From NCBI RefSeq assembly GCF_019192965.1, contig NZ_JAHTKU010000025.1, positions 97,303 through 161,302 of the forward strand: a stretch of 64,000 nucleotides of DNA. Reading direction: 5' to 3'. The position numbers were made by a program, and so were the translations under genes. The DNA comes from Nocardioides daeguensis. Lineage in GTDB: Bacteria > Actinomycetota > Actinomycetes > Propionibacteriales > Nocardioidaceae. This document shows, in pieces, positions 25,446 to 34,164 of this stretch. Position 1 is the stretch's first letter. Each line of letters begins with the position of its first letter. The notes beneath the pieces are model-generated. The model searched no databases and was not told where the DNA came from. It saw only the letters and a program-made list of their open reading frames with translations.

Positions 25446-26163
25446 GACAGCCGAACGGATCGGTCCGCTGAGCGAACGCCTCGATCGCGGTCGCGCGGTC
25501 GGCGAAGTCCTCCTCGACCTGCGGCTCACCCTCCTCGGGCAGGAGCACCGCCCGGACCGGGGCGTCGCCGGGCACGAACAGTGCCGCCGCGGCGAGGTCG
25601 CAGCCGCCCCCGGAGGCGACGGCGAGCGTGAGGGCGGCGTACTCCAGTCCGTCCTGGTCCCCGGAGTGGTCGAGGAGGTCGGCGAAGCTGCCGGCGTCGG
25701 CGAGCGAGTCGGTGTCGTCGGTGACGACGTCGAGGAGGGTGGCGAGGTCGTCGCCGGACACGACCAGGTGCTCGTCGGGCACCAGCGCGAAGGACGCGGT
25801 GTCGGTGGTGAACACCGGCCGGTCGTCCGCTCCTGAGCGCGGGTGGCCCGTGTCGACGAGGTCGGCGGCGACCGTGTCGAAGTCGAGGTCGTCGGTCGTC
25901 TTCCAGACGCGGGCGAGCCGGCCGTTACGGGTGCCCGTGGCCTCCCACTCGAGGTCGTCCGCGTCGATGCCGGCGTCGGTGAGGAAGGCGGGCCAGTCGT
26001 CGGTGGGGTCGGTCGGGTGGTCGGCGAAGGTGACGGTGGTGGCGTCGGCGGGGAGGTACTCCAGTGCCTCCTCGAGCCGCGAGCTTCCGTCGAGCAGTGC
26101 ACAGCCGGACCCGGACGAGCCCAGCAGCACCAACACCAGCGACAGGCGCCCGGGGATCCGCAT
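25429..26163 (-). CDS. Putative lipoprotein of unknown function
   Basis: A 244-residue protein with a short type II signal peptide (LVLVLLGSSGSGC lipobox-like). The mature part is acidic and Asp/Thr-rich (LPADATTVTFADHPTDPTDDW, VPDEHLVVSGDDLATLLDVV), alternating strands and helices; no family is recognised. ATG 26163 is 8 nt after TAATGA (26177-26172). The divergent mshB starts only 25 bp away, and their -10 boxes overlap. Confidence 0.7.
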   Translation of the reverse strand: MRIPGRLSLVLVLLGSSGSGCALLDGSSRLEEALEYLPADATTVTFADHPTDPTDDWPAFLTDAGIDADDLEWEATGTRNGRLARVWKTTDDLDFDTVAADLVDTGHPRSGADDRPVFTTDTASFALVPDEHLVVSGDDLATLLDVVTDDTDSLADAGSFADLLDHSGDQDGLEYAALTLAVASGGGCDLAAAALFVPGDAPVRAVLLPEEGEPQVEEDFADRATAIEAFAQRTDPFGCPTPGA

Positions 26164-26171
26164 GGGGCCCA

Positions 26172-26181
26172 TCATTACGCT
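26172..26181. promoter_or_regulatory. Overlapping divergent -10 boxes, lipoprotein and mshB
   Basis: TAATGA on the minus strand (26177-26172) and TACGCT on the plus strand (26176-26181) overlap by two bases. Each lies 7-8 nt before a start codon (26163 minus, 26189 plus). RNA polymerase could not open both at once, so the two genes probably compete. Confidence 0.55.
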
Positions 26182-26188
26182 CGTCCTC

Positions 26189-27118
26189 ATGACCGCAACT
26201 GCCGCCCACCGGCTGCTCCTCGTGCACGCCCACCCCGACGACGAGTCGATCGGCCAGGGCGCCACCATGGCGAAGTACGTCGCGGAGGGGCGCGGCGTCA
26301 CGCTGGTCACCTGCACCGCCGGCGAGATGGGCGAGATCCTCGTTCCCGAGCTGGAGCACCTGGCCGCCGACAAGGAGGACCGGCTCGGCGAGCACCGCCG
26401 CGGTGAGCTCGACGCGGCGATGAAGGCGCTCGGCGTCACCGACCACCGGTTCCTGGGCGGGTTCGGCACCTACCGCGACTCCGGCATGAAGTGGCACGAG
26501 GACGGCCACGCCGTTGCCGCCGACGACATCCACGCCAACGCGTTCTGGCACGCCGACCTCACCGAGGCCGCCACGCACCTGGTCGCGGTGATCCGCGAGG
26601 TGCGCCCCCAGGTGCTGGTCGCGTACGACGAGTTCGGCGGTTACGGCCACCCGGACCACATCCAGGCCCACCGGGTCGCGATGTACGCCGCCCAGTTGGC
26701 CGCGGCGCCGTCGTACCGCCGTGACCTGGGGGAGGCGTGGGAGATCGCGAAGATCTACTGGGGCGCCATCTCCGAGAGCAGGATCCGCGAGGGCCTGCGC
26801 CGGATCCGCGAGGCCGGTGACACCACGACCTTCGAGGGCATGGACCCCGACGGTGACCTGCCGCCGATGTTCCGCCCCGACGAGGACATCTCCTGCGAGG
26901 TCGACGCCAGCGACCACGTCGAGCAGAAGCTCGACGCACTGCGCGCGCACGCCACCCAGATCACGACGGACGGGCCGTTCTTCGCGCTGTCGAACAACCA
27001 GGGCGCCCAGGCGTTCGGGCGCGAGCAGTACCGGCTGGTCAAGGGCGCCCCCGGTCCGGTCGATCCCGAGACGGGCTGGGAGACCGACCTGTTCGCCGGC
27101 ATCCCCGGCACTGCCTAG
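26189..27118 (+). CDS. mshB: GlcNAc-Ins deacetylase of mycothiol synthesis
   Basis: A 309-residue LmbE/PIG-L-type zinc deacetylase. The metal motif AHPDDE has H15 and D18 as ligands and D17 as the catalytic base; the third ligand is in GHPDH (H157). MshB removes acetate from GlcNAc-inositol, the second step to mycothiol, the main low-molecular-weight thiol of actinobacteria. Features that separate it from Mca are TAGEMGEI and GGFGTYRDSGM. ATG 26189 is leaderless behind TACGCT. The next gene overlaps its stop. Confidence 0.93.
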   Translation: MTATAAHRLLLVHAHPDDESIGQGATMAKYVAEGRGVTLVTCTAGEMGEILVPELEHLAADKEDRLGEHRRGELDAAMKALGVTDHRFLGGFGTYRDSGMKWHEDGHAVAADDIHANAFWHADLTEAATHLVAVIREVRPQVLVAYDEFGGYGHPDHIQAHRVAMYAAQLAAAPSYRRDLGEAWEIAKIYWGAISESRIREGLRRIREAGDTTTFEGMDPDGDLPPMFRPDEDISCEVDASDHVEQKLDALRAHATQITTDGPFFALSNNQGAQAFGREQYRLVKGAPGPVDPETGWETDLFAGIPGTA

Positions 27119-27453
27119 TGCGGATCCTCATCGCGCTCGCCTGTCTGGTCCTCGGTGCCGTCGTGGGCCTTGCCACGGTCGTGCTGCACGGCTACGGCTG
27201 GGGTCTCGGGCTCGGCATCGCCGCGACGGCGGCGACCCTGGTGGCCCTGCCGGGCGGCTGGTGGCGCCGGTGGGCGTTCTCCCTCGGCTGGACGGCGGTG
27301 CTCGGCGTCGCGTCGGTCCAGCGGTCGGAAGGGGACTACCTCATCGCCAGCGACGCCTCCGGCTACCTGCTGCTCGCGACCGGCGCCGTGGTGCTCGGTT
27401 CCGGGTTCGTGGGGCTGCTCCCGCGCCGTACCCCTGGGAATGCGGACGGGTGA
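27118..27453 (+). CDS. DUF6113-like small membrane protein
   Basis: A 111-residue protein with four hydrophobic helices (~3-20, 25-45, 50-68, 80-102). GTG 27118 shares a base with the mshB stop. A small four-TM DUF6113 protein commonly follows mshB in actinobacteria, which is the basis of the name. Function is unknown; the fixed position suggests a link to mycothiol synthesis or to the membrane side of it. Confidence 0.75.
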   Translation: MRILIALACLVLGAVVGLATVVLHGYGWGLGLGIAATAATLVALPGGWWRRWAFSLGWTAVLGVASVQRSEGDYLIASDASGYLLLATGAVVLGSGFVGLLPRRTPGNADG

Positions 27454-27477
27454 GCGACCCCTCCTTAGGATGTCGCG

Positions 27478-29280
27478 GTGACGTTCTGGGACTCTGACAC
27501 GAGTGGCGGCGCGGGCGGCAAGTCCGAGCGCCCCGGCGGCAAGGTGGTCGTCGTCGTCATCGTGCTGCTCGTCCTGCTCGCCGGGGGTGGGTACGCCGCC
27601 GCGCACGCCGTGGCGGGCGACAAGGTGCCCACCGGTACGACGATCTCCGGTGTCGACGTCGGTGGGCTGACCCGGGCCGCCGCGATCGAGGAGCTCGACC
27701 GCACCTTCGGCCCGCGCGCGGACGCGCCGATCACCGTCAGCGTCGGACGCCAGGGCGCGACCGGCAAGGTCAACGACGCCGAGGTCCAGCCCGGCGACAT
27801 CGGTCTGGCGATCGACCTCGAGGCGTCCGTCGACGCCGCCGGGGCCGGCGACTCGTGGAGCCCGGCCCGTCAGTGGGACTACTTCACCGGGGGCGGCAAG
27901 GTCGACGCGGTCGTCGACGTCGACGAGGAGCTGCTCGACGAGAAGCTGACCGAGCTCTCCGAGGGCCTCGGCACCCCGCCCCGGGACGGCACGGTCACCT
28001 TCACCGCCGACGGCGTGCAGACCACCCAGCCGCAGGCCGGCCAGGCCGTCGACCGCGACAAGGCCCGCGCCGCGATCACCGACGCGTTCCTGTCCGGCGA
28101 GACCTCCGTGGAGCTCGAGGTCGCCCCGGCGCAGCCCGAGATCGACGCCGCCGACGTGGCGGAGGCGCTCGACTCCTTCGCCAACCCGGCGATGGCGAAC
28201 GCGGTGACCCTGCAGTTCGGTGAGAACGACGTCAAGCTCACGCCCGCGAAGTTCGCGCCCGTGCTGTCGATGAAGCCCGAGAACGGCGAGCTCGTCCCGT
28301 CGGTGGATGCGGCGACGCTGACCGAGCTGGTCAAGGGCGCGACCGCCAGCGGGGCTCCGGTCGACGCGACCGTGAAGATCTCGAAGAAGGGCAAGCCGAA
28401 GATCGTCCCGGCCAAGCCCGGCGTCACCTTCGACTCCGGCGAGGCCGCCCAGGTCTTCCTCGGCCTGCTGACCCAGCCCGAAGGCTCGCGCACGGCTCCG
28501 GTGACCGCGCAGGTCACCGACGCGGCGTTCACCACCAAGGACGCCGAGGAGCTCAAGATCGTCGAGAAGGTCTCGGAGTTCTCGACGTACTACCCGCACG
28601 CCGACTACCGCAACACCAACATCGGCCGCGCCGCCGAGCTGATCGACGGCACCCTCCTCAAGCCCGGCGAGGAGTTCTCGCTCAACGGCATCGTCGGCGA
28701 GCGCACTGCGGAGAACGGCTTCACCGAGGGCTACATCATCAGCAACGGCATCTTGAAGAAGGACCTCGGCGGCGGCGTCTCGCAGATGGCGACGACGACC
28801 TTCAACGCCATGTTCTTCGCCGGCCTCAAGGACATCCAGCACAAGCCGCACTCGTTCTACATCGACCGCTACCCGGTCGGCCGCGAGGCCACGGTCGCCT
28901 GGCCGACGGTCGACCTGCGTTTCCAGAACGACACCGAGTACGGCGTGCTCATCCACGCCTGGGTGGTCCCCAGCACCTGGTCGCGCCAGGGCAAGGTGAC
29001 CGTGCAGATGTGGTCCACGAAGAAGTGGGACATCGACTCGTCGACGTCGGCGCGCTACGCCCAGGTCCCGCCGAAGGTCCGCACCCTGACCACGCCCGAC
29101 TGCGAGCCCAACACCGGGTGGTCCGGCTTCCAGGTCGACGTCACCCGCACCTTCCGCAAGCACGGCGACTCCGCCGTCGACCACACCGAGAAGTTCCACA
29201 CCGTCTACACGCCTGCCGACACGGTCAAGTGCGAGAAGCCGGCCCCGGCACCGGCCGGCAGCCCCGACCCCGGCGAGTAG
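27478..29280 (+). CDS. VanW family protein with peptidoglycan-binding domains
   Basis: A 600-residue envelope protein. One TM anchor (residues ~22-46, VVVVVIVLLVLLAGGGYAAAHAV) leads into repeated YoaR/PG_binding_4-type modules (TISGVDVGGLTRAAAIEELDRTF; then ADGVQTTQPQAGQAVDRDKARAAI), followed by a VanW domain (YRNTNIGRAAELIDGTLLKPGEEFSLNGIVGERT...GGGVSQMATTTFNAMFFAGL). It probably acts at the cell wall. GTG 27478 is 6 nt after TAGGAT (27466-27471), a leaderless start. Confidence 0.92.
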   Translation: MTFWDSDTSGGAGGKSERPGGKVVVVVIVLLVLLAGGGYAAAHAVAGDKVPTGTTISGVDVGGLTRAAAIEELDRTFGPRADAPITVSVGRQGATGKVNDAEVQPGDIGLAIDLEASVDAAGAGDSWSPARQWDYFTGGGKVDAVVDVDEELLDEKLTELSEGLGTPPRDGTVTFTADGVQTTQPQAGQAVDRDKARAAITDAFLSGETSVELEVAPAQPEIDAADVAEALDSFANPAMANAVTLQFGENDVKLTPAKFAPVLSMKPENGELVPSVDAATLTELVKGATASGAPVDATVKISKKGKPKIVPAKPGVTFDSGEAAQVFLGLLTQPEGSRTAPVTAQVTDAAFTTKDAEELKIVEKVSEFSTYYPHADYRNTNIGRAAELIDGTLLKPGEEFSLNGIVGERTAENGFTEGYIISNGILKKDLGGGVSQMATTTFNAMFFAGLKDIQHKPHSFYIDRYPVGREATVAWPTVDLRFQNDTEYGVLIHAWVVPSTWSRQGKVTVQMWSTKKWDIDSSTSARYAQVPPKVRTLTTPDCEPNTGWSGFQVDVTRTFRKHGDSAVDHTEKFHTVYTPADTVKCEKPAPAPAGSPDPGE

Positions 29281-29330
29281 TCCCGGGTTCCGGTGGCCGG
29301 GACTTCCGGACCGACCGGCCCCCGCTCCCC

Positions 29331-29350
29331 TAGAATAGGAACACGTTCTA
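29331..29350 (+). promoter_or_regulatory. Promoter with KstR-like operator AGGAACACGTTCTA
   Basis: TAGAAT (29331-29336) is a good -10 box. AGGAACACGTTCTA (29337-29350) directly follows and covers the expected transcription start. It differs from the KstR operator (TnnAACnnGTTnnA, typically TAGAACACGTTCTA) at two of 14 bases. KstR represses sterol and lipid catabolism genes in actinobacteria. Confidence 0.6.
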
Positions 29351-29365
29351 GTTCAGGGAGCTTCC

Positions 29366-29809
29366 ATGACCGCCACCCCCGTCATCGAGGGCTGGTTCAC
29401 CACCGGCGACGAGCCCCGACTCCTCGCCTCCCGCTGCACGGCGTGCAGCAACGTGGTGTTCCCGCCGGTGTCCAGCGACGCCGGCGCTGCCGCCTTCTAC
29501 TGCCGCAACCCCGCCTGCGACGGCACCGAGTACGACGCGGTCGAGCTCTCGCGCACCGGCACGGTGTGGTCCTACACGGACGCCCAGTACCAGCCCCCGG
29601 CGCCGTACATCGCGCCGACCGACCCGTTCCAGCCGTTCGCGCTGGCCGCGGTCGAGCTGCCCGAGGGCATCGTCGTGCTCGGCCAGGTCGCCGACGGCTT
29701 CGGGGTGCGCGACTTGTTGGTTGGCACCGAGGTCGAGCTGGTCGTCGAGACCCTCAACGTCGACGAGACCGGGGAGCGCACCATCTACCGCTGGAGGCCT
29801 GTCGCATGA
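29366..29809 (+). CDS. DUF35 OB-fold/zinc-ribbon protein (ChsH2-type partner)
   Basis: A 147-residue protein. It has an N-terminal rubredoxin-like zinc ribbon (SRCTACSNVVFPP ... FYCRNPACDG, four cysteines) and an OB-fold (GTVWSYTDAQYQPPAPY...FALAAVELPEGIVVLGQV). DUF35 proteins bind acyl-CoA and pair with thiolase-like or MaoC-like partners, for example in retro-aldol removal of steroid side chains. ATG 29366 has AGGGAG 5 nt upstream. It overlaps the thiolase gene by 4 nt and sits behind a KstR-like operator. Confidence 0.9.
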   Translation: MTATPVIEGWFTTGDEPRLLASRCTACSNVVFPPVSSDAGAAAFYCRNPACDGTEYDAVELSRTGTVWSYTDAQYQPPAPYIAPTDPFQPFALAAVELPEGIVVLGQVADGFGVRDLLVGTEVELVVETLNVDETGERTIYRWRPVA

Positions 29810-30990
29810 GCGTTGTGATCGCGGGTGCGGGCATGCACCCCTGGGGCAAGTGGGGCCGCAACTTCACCGAGTACGGCGTGCATGCCGCCCGGGAGGCGCT
29901 CAAGGACGCCGGCATCGCCTGGGCCGACGTCGACCTGGTGGTCGGTGGCGAGACGGTCCGCAACGGGTACGCCGGCTACGTCGCCGGTTCGACGTTCGCC
30001 CAGGCGCTGGGCTGGAACGGCGCGCGGATCGCGACGTCGTACGCCGCGTGCGCGACCGGCGCCCAGGCCATCGACACCGCACGGGCGCGGATCCTGGCCG
30101 GGATGAGCGAGGTCGCCCTGGTCGTGGGCGCCGACACCACCCCGAAGGGGTTCTTGGCCCCCAACGCGGGGGAGCGGTGGAACGACCCCGACTGGCTGCG
30201 GTTCCGCCTGCTCGGGATGACCAACCCGGCGTACTTCGCGCTCTACGCGCGCCGCCGGATGGACCTGTACGGCGCCACGTCGGAGGACTTCGCGCAGGTC
30301 AAGGTCAAGAACGCCAAGCACGGCCTGGGCAATCCCAACGCGCGCTTCCGCAAGGAGTCGTCGGTCGCGGAGGTCCTCGCCTCGCCCATGGTCTCCGACC
30401 CGCTGCACCTGCTCGACATCTGTGCGACCTCCGACGGTGCCGCCGCGGTCGTCCTGGTCAGCGCGGAGTACGCGAGGAGGCACGGCATCGCGGCGCCGGT
30501 GACGGTCGCCGCGGTCTCCACGGTCACGCCGACCTTCCCCAACACGGTCATCGACATGCCGCTGCTGTCCACCGACTCCTCGGCCCTGACCGGGGTGCCG
30601 GAGCGGACGTTCAAGGAGGCGATCGGCCAGGCGGCGTACGAGGAGGCGGGGATCGACCCCTCCGACGTCGACGTGGCCGAGGTCTACGACCTGTCGACCG
30701 CGCTCGAGCTGGACTGGATCGAGGACCTGCAGCTGTGCAAGCGCGGGGAGGCCGAGGCGCTGCTCCGCGCCGGGGACACCACGATCGGTGGCCGGATCCC
30801 GGTCAACCCCTCGGGTGGACTGGCCTGCTTCGGTGAGGCTGTGCCCGCCCAGGCGATCGCTCAGGTCTGCGAGCTCACCTGGCAGCTGCAGGGCCGCGCC
30901 GAGGGCCGGCAGGTCGAGGGCGCCAAGGTCGGCATCACCGCCAACCAGGGCCTGTTCGGCCACGGCTCCTCGGTGATCCTGTCCGTCTGA
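29806..30990 (+). CDS. Thiolase-superfamily lipid-transfer protein (Ltp/SCP-x type)
   Basis: A 394-residue thiolase-fold protein. The nucleophile position keeps a cysteine, C82 in SYAACATGAQ; the C-terminal half has NPSGGLACFGEAVPAQAIAQV and ITANQGLFGHGSSVIL. It belongs to the SCP-x/Ltp thiolase-like group, whose members with a DUF35 partner act as aldolases or thiolases on steroid or long-chain acyl-CoA. Linked by a 4-nt overlap to the DUF35 gene, and probably under KstR-type control. Followed by a multi-hairpin element. Confidence 0.9.
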   Translation: MSVVIAGAGMHPWGKWGRNFTEYGVHAAREALKDAGIAWADVDLVVGGETVRNGYAGYVAGSTFAQALGWNGARIATSYAACATGAQAIDTARARILAGMSEVALVVGADTTPKGFLAPNAGERWNDPDWLRFRLLGMTNPAYFALYARRRMDLYGATSEDFAQVKVKNAKHGLGNPNARFRKESSVAEVLASPMVSDPLHLLDICATSDGAAAVVLVSAEYARRHGIAAPVTVAAVSTVTPTFPNTVIDMPLLSTDSSALTGVPERTFKEAIGQAAYEEAGIDPSDVDVAEVYDLSTALELDWIEDLQLCKRGEAEALLRAGDTTIGGRIPVNPSGGLACFGEAVPAQAIAQVCELTWQLQGRAEGRQVEGAKVGITANQGLFGHGSSVILSV

Positions 30991-30996
30991 GCCCGA

Positions 30997-31105
30997 AGCT
31001 CGTCGAGTAGCCCACGCCCGAGGAACGAGGGCGTGGGCGTATCGAGACGCTCGGTGAGGCGTCTCGATACGTCGCTCGCTGGCGCTCGCTCCTACTCGAC
31101 GAGCT
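30997..31105. repeat. Multi-hairpin intergenic element (bidirectional terminator candidate)
   Basis: Outer arms AGCTCGTCGAGTAG (30997-31010) and CTACTCGACGAGCT (31092-31105) are perfect 14-bp complements. They enclose two perfect hairpins: CCCACGCCC/GGGCGTGGG (31011-31019, 31029-31037) and GTATCGAGACGC/GCGTCTCGATAC (31039-31050, 31059-31070). The CGCTCGCTGGCGCTCGC segment at 31074-31090 shares its core with the 40-bp repeats at 24911-25070. It sits between convergent genes. Confidence 0.85.
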
Positions 31106-31113
31106 CTGCTCGC

Positions 31114-31941
31114 TCAGCTCGCCGGCGGGAGGATCTGCCAGACCACGTGCTCGCCGGTGAGGCCCTTCAGCTCGACGGTGTCGCGTTCGACCAGGGTGAG
31201 GGCGGTGTCGTCGTCCAGCGCTTCGCGGACGGCGTCGCTGGCGAGGATCTCGCCGCCGTGGGCGAGGTCGGCGACCCGAGCGGCCATGGCGACGTTGCGG
31301 CCGAAGTAGTCGCCGTCGCGGGCCACGACCTGGCCGGTGTGGATGCCGATGCGGACCAGGATCGGACCGTGGCGGCGCAGGGTCAGGTCGCGTGGCAGGT
31401 CGCGCTGGATGCCGAGCGCGGCGCGGCAGGCGGCCTCGGTGTCGCGGAAGGCGACCATGAACCCGTCGCCCGCGGTCTTGACGACCTGGCCGCGGTACCT
31501 CTCGATCCGGTTGCGCAGCACCCGGTCGTGCGCGGCCAGCACCTTGACCCAGGTGGTGTCGCCCAGCCGGTCGTTGAGCGGCGTCGAGTCCTCGATGTCG
31601 GAGAAGAACAGGGTGACCGTGCCGTCCGAGGCGGCCATGTTGAGGATGTCGGCGCGCTCGGCGTCGCTCGCCCAGGTCTGCAGCTCGCCGACCGTGCTCT
31701 GGATCAGGCCCGTGATGCCGTGGGAGCGGACCTTCGAGGCGGTCCGGATCACCCGTCGTACGGCGCGCTCGGCCGTGTTCGCCGGCGGGGGCGGACGCAG
31801 CGCCGCGTCCAGGTCCGACTCGAGCTGGGCGATGTGGGTGTCGGCGTCGGAGAGACGCTCGAGCAGTCGGGCCCGGTCGCGGGCGAACAGCACGACCACG
31901 CCCAGGAGTGCCCCGCAGAGCACTCCCAGGACGATGGTCAT
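31114..31941 (-). CDS. Class III adenylate/guanylate cyclase, membrane-anchored
   Basis: A 275-residue protein with one N-terminal TM helix (~2-22), a coiled-coil-like linker (~24-46), and a cyclase domain (~105-275). Metal-binding aspartates are D115 (FFSDIEDST) and D159 (KTAGDGF); K155 fits the ATP-selecting lysine. In GRNVAMAAR the transition-state arginine (R222) is kept, but the usual asparagine four residues before it is alanine (A218), so activity could be altered. ATG 31941 is 6 nt after TACGCT (31953-31948), a leaderless start. Product probably cAMP. Confidence 0.88.
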   Translation of the reverse strand: MTIVLGVLCGALLGVVVLFARDRARLLERLSDADTHIAQLESDLDAALRPPPPANTAERAVRRVIRTASKVRSHGITGLIQSTVGELQTWASDAERADILNMAASDGTVTLFFSDIEDSTPLNDRLGDTTWVKVLAAHDRVLRNRIERYRGQVVKTAGDGFMVAFRDTEAACRAALGIQRDLPRDLTLRRHGPILVRIGIHTGQVVARDGDYFGRNVAMAARVADLAHGGEILASDAVREALDDDTALTLVERDTVELKGLTGEHVVWQILPPAS

Positions 31942-31964
31942 CCGGGCAGCGTAAGGCGTCCGGA

Positions 31965-32597
31965 TCAGGCCGCGAAGGCCATCGCCAGCTGGACGGCGCC
32001 AGTCACGAGCGCAAGAGTCGCGATGCCGAGGAGCCCGAGCGAGACGCTGCGGCGCGCGAACAGCGTGGCGATACCGCCGAAGAACAAGGTGAGCGCGAAG
32101 AGGACGGCCGCCAGCTCGAACTGGTCGCCCTGGTCGTCGGCCGCGGACGCCTCCTTGAAGGTCGCCTTGGACTTCTTGTCGAGGGCCTCGGCCTCGGCGA
32201 AGTCGTTGACGACGTAGGGGTTCGCGGCGTCCTCGTCGAACGGCGTCACGGCCTCCTCCGAGGAGGTCCACCAGTCGATCGCCTCGCTGAGCTCCGGGCG
32301 CATCAGGGTCTTGAGGTACTCGCTGAGGTCCGCGTCCTCCTGCTGGGTCGCGGTCGCGTACTGCACGAACAGCTGCTGGTCGGAGGCCAGCGTCTGGTTG
32401 CCCTGGTTGTAGAAGTAGTTGGCGTCGCTCAGCTGGCTGTTGGAGACCGAGTAGCCCTGCAGGGCCTCGCCGTCCAGGAGTGCGGCCTGGTACGCCGACA
32501 GGGCGGTCATCGTGGCCGCGAGGCCGAGGAGGATCGCGGCCAGCAGCTGGAGCCGGCCGCCGGGCTCGGCGGGCGTGTCGACGAAGGTGTCAGTCAT
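31965..32597 (-). CDS. DUF4337-like membrane protein
   Basis: A 210-residue protein. One TM helix near residues 15-38, a long polar helical segment rich in Asp/Gln/Glu (GYSVSNSQLSDANYFYNQGNQ...), then two TM helices at the C-terminus (~155-205). This matches the DUF4337 layout. Function is unknown. ATG 32597 has AAGAAGGA just upstream. It precedes the cyclase gene by 23 nt on the same strand and could be co-transcribed, although the cyclase also has its own -10 box. Confidence 0.75.
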   Translation of the reverse strand: MTDTFVDTPAEPGGRLQLLAAILLGLAATMTALSAYQAALLDGEALQGYSVSNSQLSDANYFYNQGNQTLASDQQLFVQYATATQQEDADLSEYLKTLMRPELSEAIDWWTSSEEAVTPFDEDAANPYVVNDFAEAEALDKKSKATFKEASAADDQGDQFELAAVLFALTLFFGGIATLFARRSVSLGLLGIATLALVTGAVQLAMAFAA

Positions 32598-32727
32598 GGT
32601 CGATCCTTCTTGTGGAGATTGATTCGGCGAACCTAGTGAGGTCCGGGCCCGGCCGGCGGCGGAACGCCGCACAGGTGAGAACCCTCACGTCGGCGCGGAC
32701 GTTGCGCGGCGCAGTAGCGTGGTGGGC

Positions 32728-34164
32728 GTGACGACCACGGTTCCCACGCCCGTGCCCGCCCTGGACACGCTCGGCGCCCTGCGCGCCTCCGGCCACCAGC
32801 ACAAGTCGCTGCGGGCCGAGCTGCGCGACAACCTGCTCGCCCGGCTTGCGGCGGGGGAGGACCCCTGGCCCGGTCTGCACGGGTTCGAGGACACCGTCAT
32901 CCCGCAGCTGGAGCGGGCGATCATCGCCGGCCACGACGTCGTCCTCCTCGGCGAGCGCGGCCAGGGCAAGACCCGGCTGCTGCGCACCCTGGTCGGGCTC
33001 CTCGACGAGTGGTCCCCGGTGATCTCGGGCTCCGAGCTCGGCGAGCACCCCTACGAGCCGGTCACCGTCACCTCGAAGGCCGCCGTGGCGACGTACGGCG
33101 ACGACCTGCGGATCTCCTGGCGTCATCGTGAGGAGCGGTACGCCGAGAAGCTGGCCACGCCCGACACGAGCGTCGCCGACCTGATCGGCGACGTCGACCC
33201 GATGAAGGTGGCCGAGGGCCGCTCGTTGGGCGACCCGGAGACCATCCACTTCGGCCTGATCCCCCGTTCCCACCGGGGGATCGTGGCGATCAACGAGCTG
33301 CCGGACCTCGCGGAGCGGATCCAGGTCGCGATGCTCAACGTGATGGAGGAGCGCGACATCCAGATCCGCGGCTACGTCCTGCGGTTGCCGCTCGACGTGT
33401 TCGTGGTCGCCTCCGCGAACCCGGAGGACTACACCAACCGTGGCCGGATCATCACCCCGCTCAAGGACCGCTTCGGCGCCGAGATCCGCACTCACTACCC
33501 GAAGGCGCTCGACGCCGAGATCGCCGTGATCCGGCAGGAGGCCGACCTCCTGCCCGACCGGGTCGACGTCCCGGACTTCCTGGTCGAGATCCTGGCCCGG
33601 TTCACCCGCAACCTGCGCGAGTCCAGCGCCGTCGACCAGCGCTCCGGCGTCTCCGCCCGGTTCGCGATCGCCGGTGCCGAGACCATCGCCGCCGCGGCCC
33701 TGCGCCGCGCGACCATCCAGGGCGAGGACCGGGCCGTCGCCCGGGTCGTCGACCTCGAGACCGCGGTCGACGTGCTCGGCGGCAAGATCGAGTTCGAGTC
33801 CGGGGAGGAGGGCCGTGAGGCCGAGATCCTCACCCACCTGCTCCGGACGGCGACCGCCGAGACGGTGCGGGAGAGGTTCCGCGGCCTCGACTTCGCGCTG
33901 CTCGTGGAGGCCATCGAGGACGGCGCCACCGTCGTCACCGGCGGCCAGGTCACCGCCCGCGACCTGCTGTCCGGCCTGCCGGTGCTGGGCGAGTCCGACC
34001 TCTACGACCAGGTCTGCGAACGCGTGAACGGTGCGGGCGGCGGCCGCACCGACGGCGAGCGGGCCGCCGCGATCGAGCTCGCCCTCGAAGGCCTCTTCCT
34101 CGCCCGGAAGATCGGCAAGGACGTCCAGCTCGGCGAGGCCGGCGTGGAGACGGTCTATGGCTGA
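32728..34164 (+). CDS. MoxR/Mg-chelatase-like AAA+ ATPase
   Basis: A 478-residue AAA+ protein of the chelatase/MoxR clade. Walker A is GERGQGKT (75-82), the Walker B region is GIVAINELPDLAERIQ (N189, E190), sensor 1 is VVASANPEDYTNRGRII, and the arginine finger region is LKDRFGAEIR. Such ATPases work with VWA-domain proteins to remodel or load metal into target proteins. GTG 32728 is 7 nt after TAGCGT (32715-32720), leaderless. It forms an operon with an OsmC-like gene (8-nt overlap) and the VWA gene. Confidence 0.92.
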   Translation: MTTTVPTPVPALDTLGALRASGHQHKSLRAELRDNLLARLAAGEDPWPGLHGFEDTVIPQLERAIIAGHDVVLLGERGQGKTRLLRTLVGLLDEWSPVISGSELGEHPYEPVTVTSKAAVATYGDDLRISWRHREERYAEKLATPDTSVADLIGDVDPMKVAEGRSLGDPETIHFGLIPRSHRGIVAINELPDLAERIQVAMLNVMEERDIQIRGYVLRLPLDVFVVASANPEDYTNRGRIITPLKDRFGAEIRTHYPKALDAEIAVIRQEADLLPDRVDVPDFLVEILARFTRNLRESSAVDQRSGVSARFAIAGAETIAAAALRRATIQGEDRAVARVVDLETAVDVLGGKIEFESGEEGREAEILTHLLRTATAETVRERFRGLDFALLVEAIEDGATVVTGGQVTARDLLSGLPVLGESDLYDQVCERVNGAGGGRTDGERAAAIELALEGLFLARKIGKDVQLGEAGVETVYG

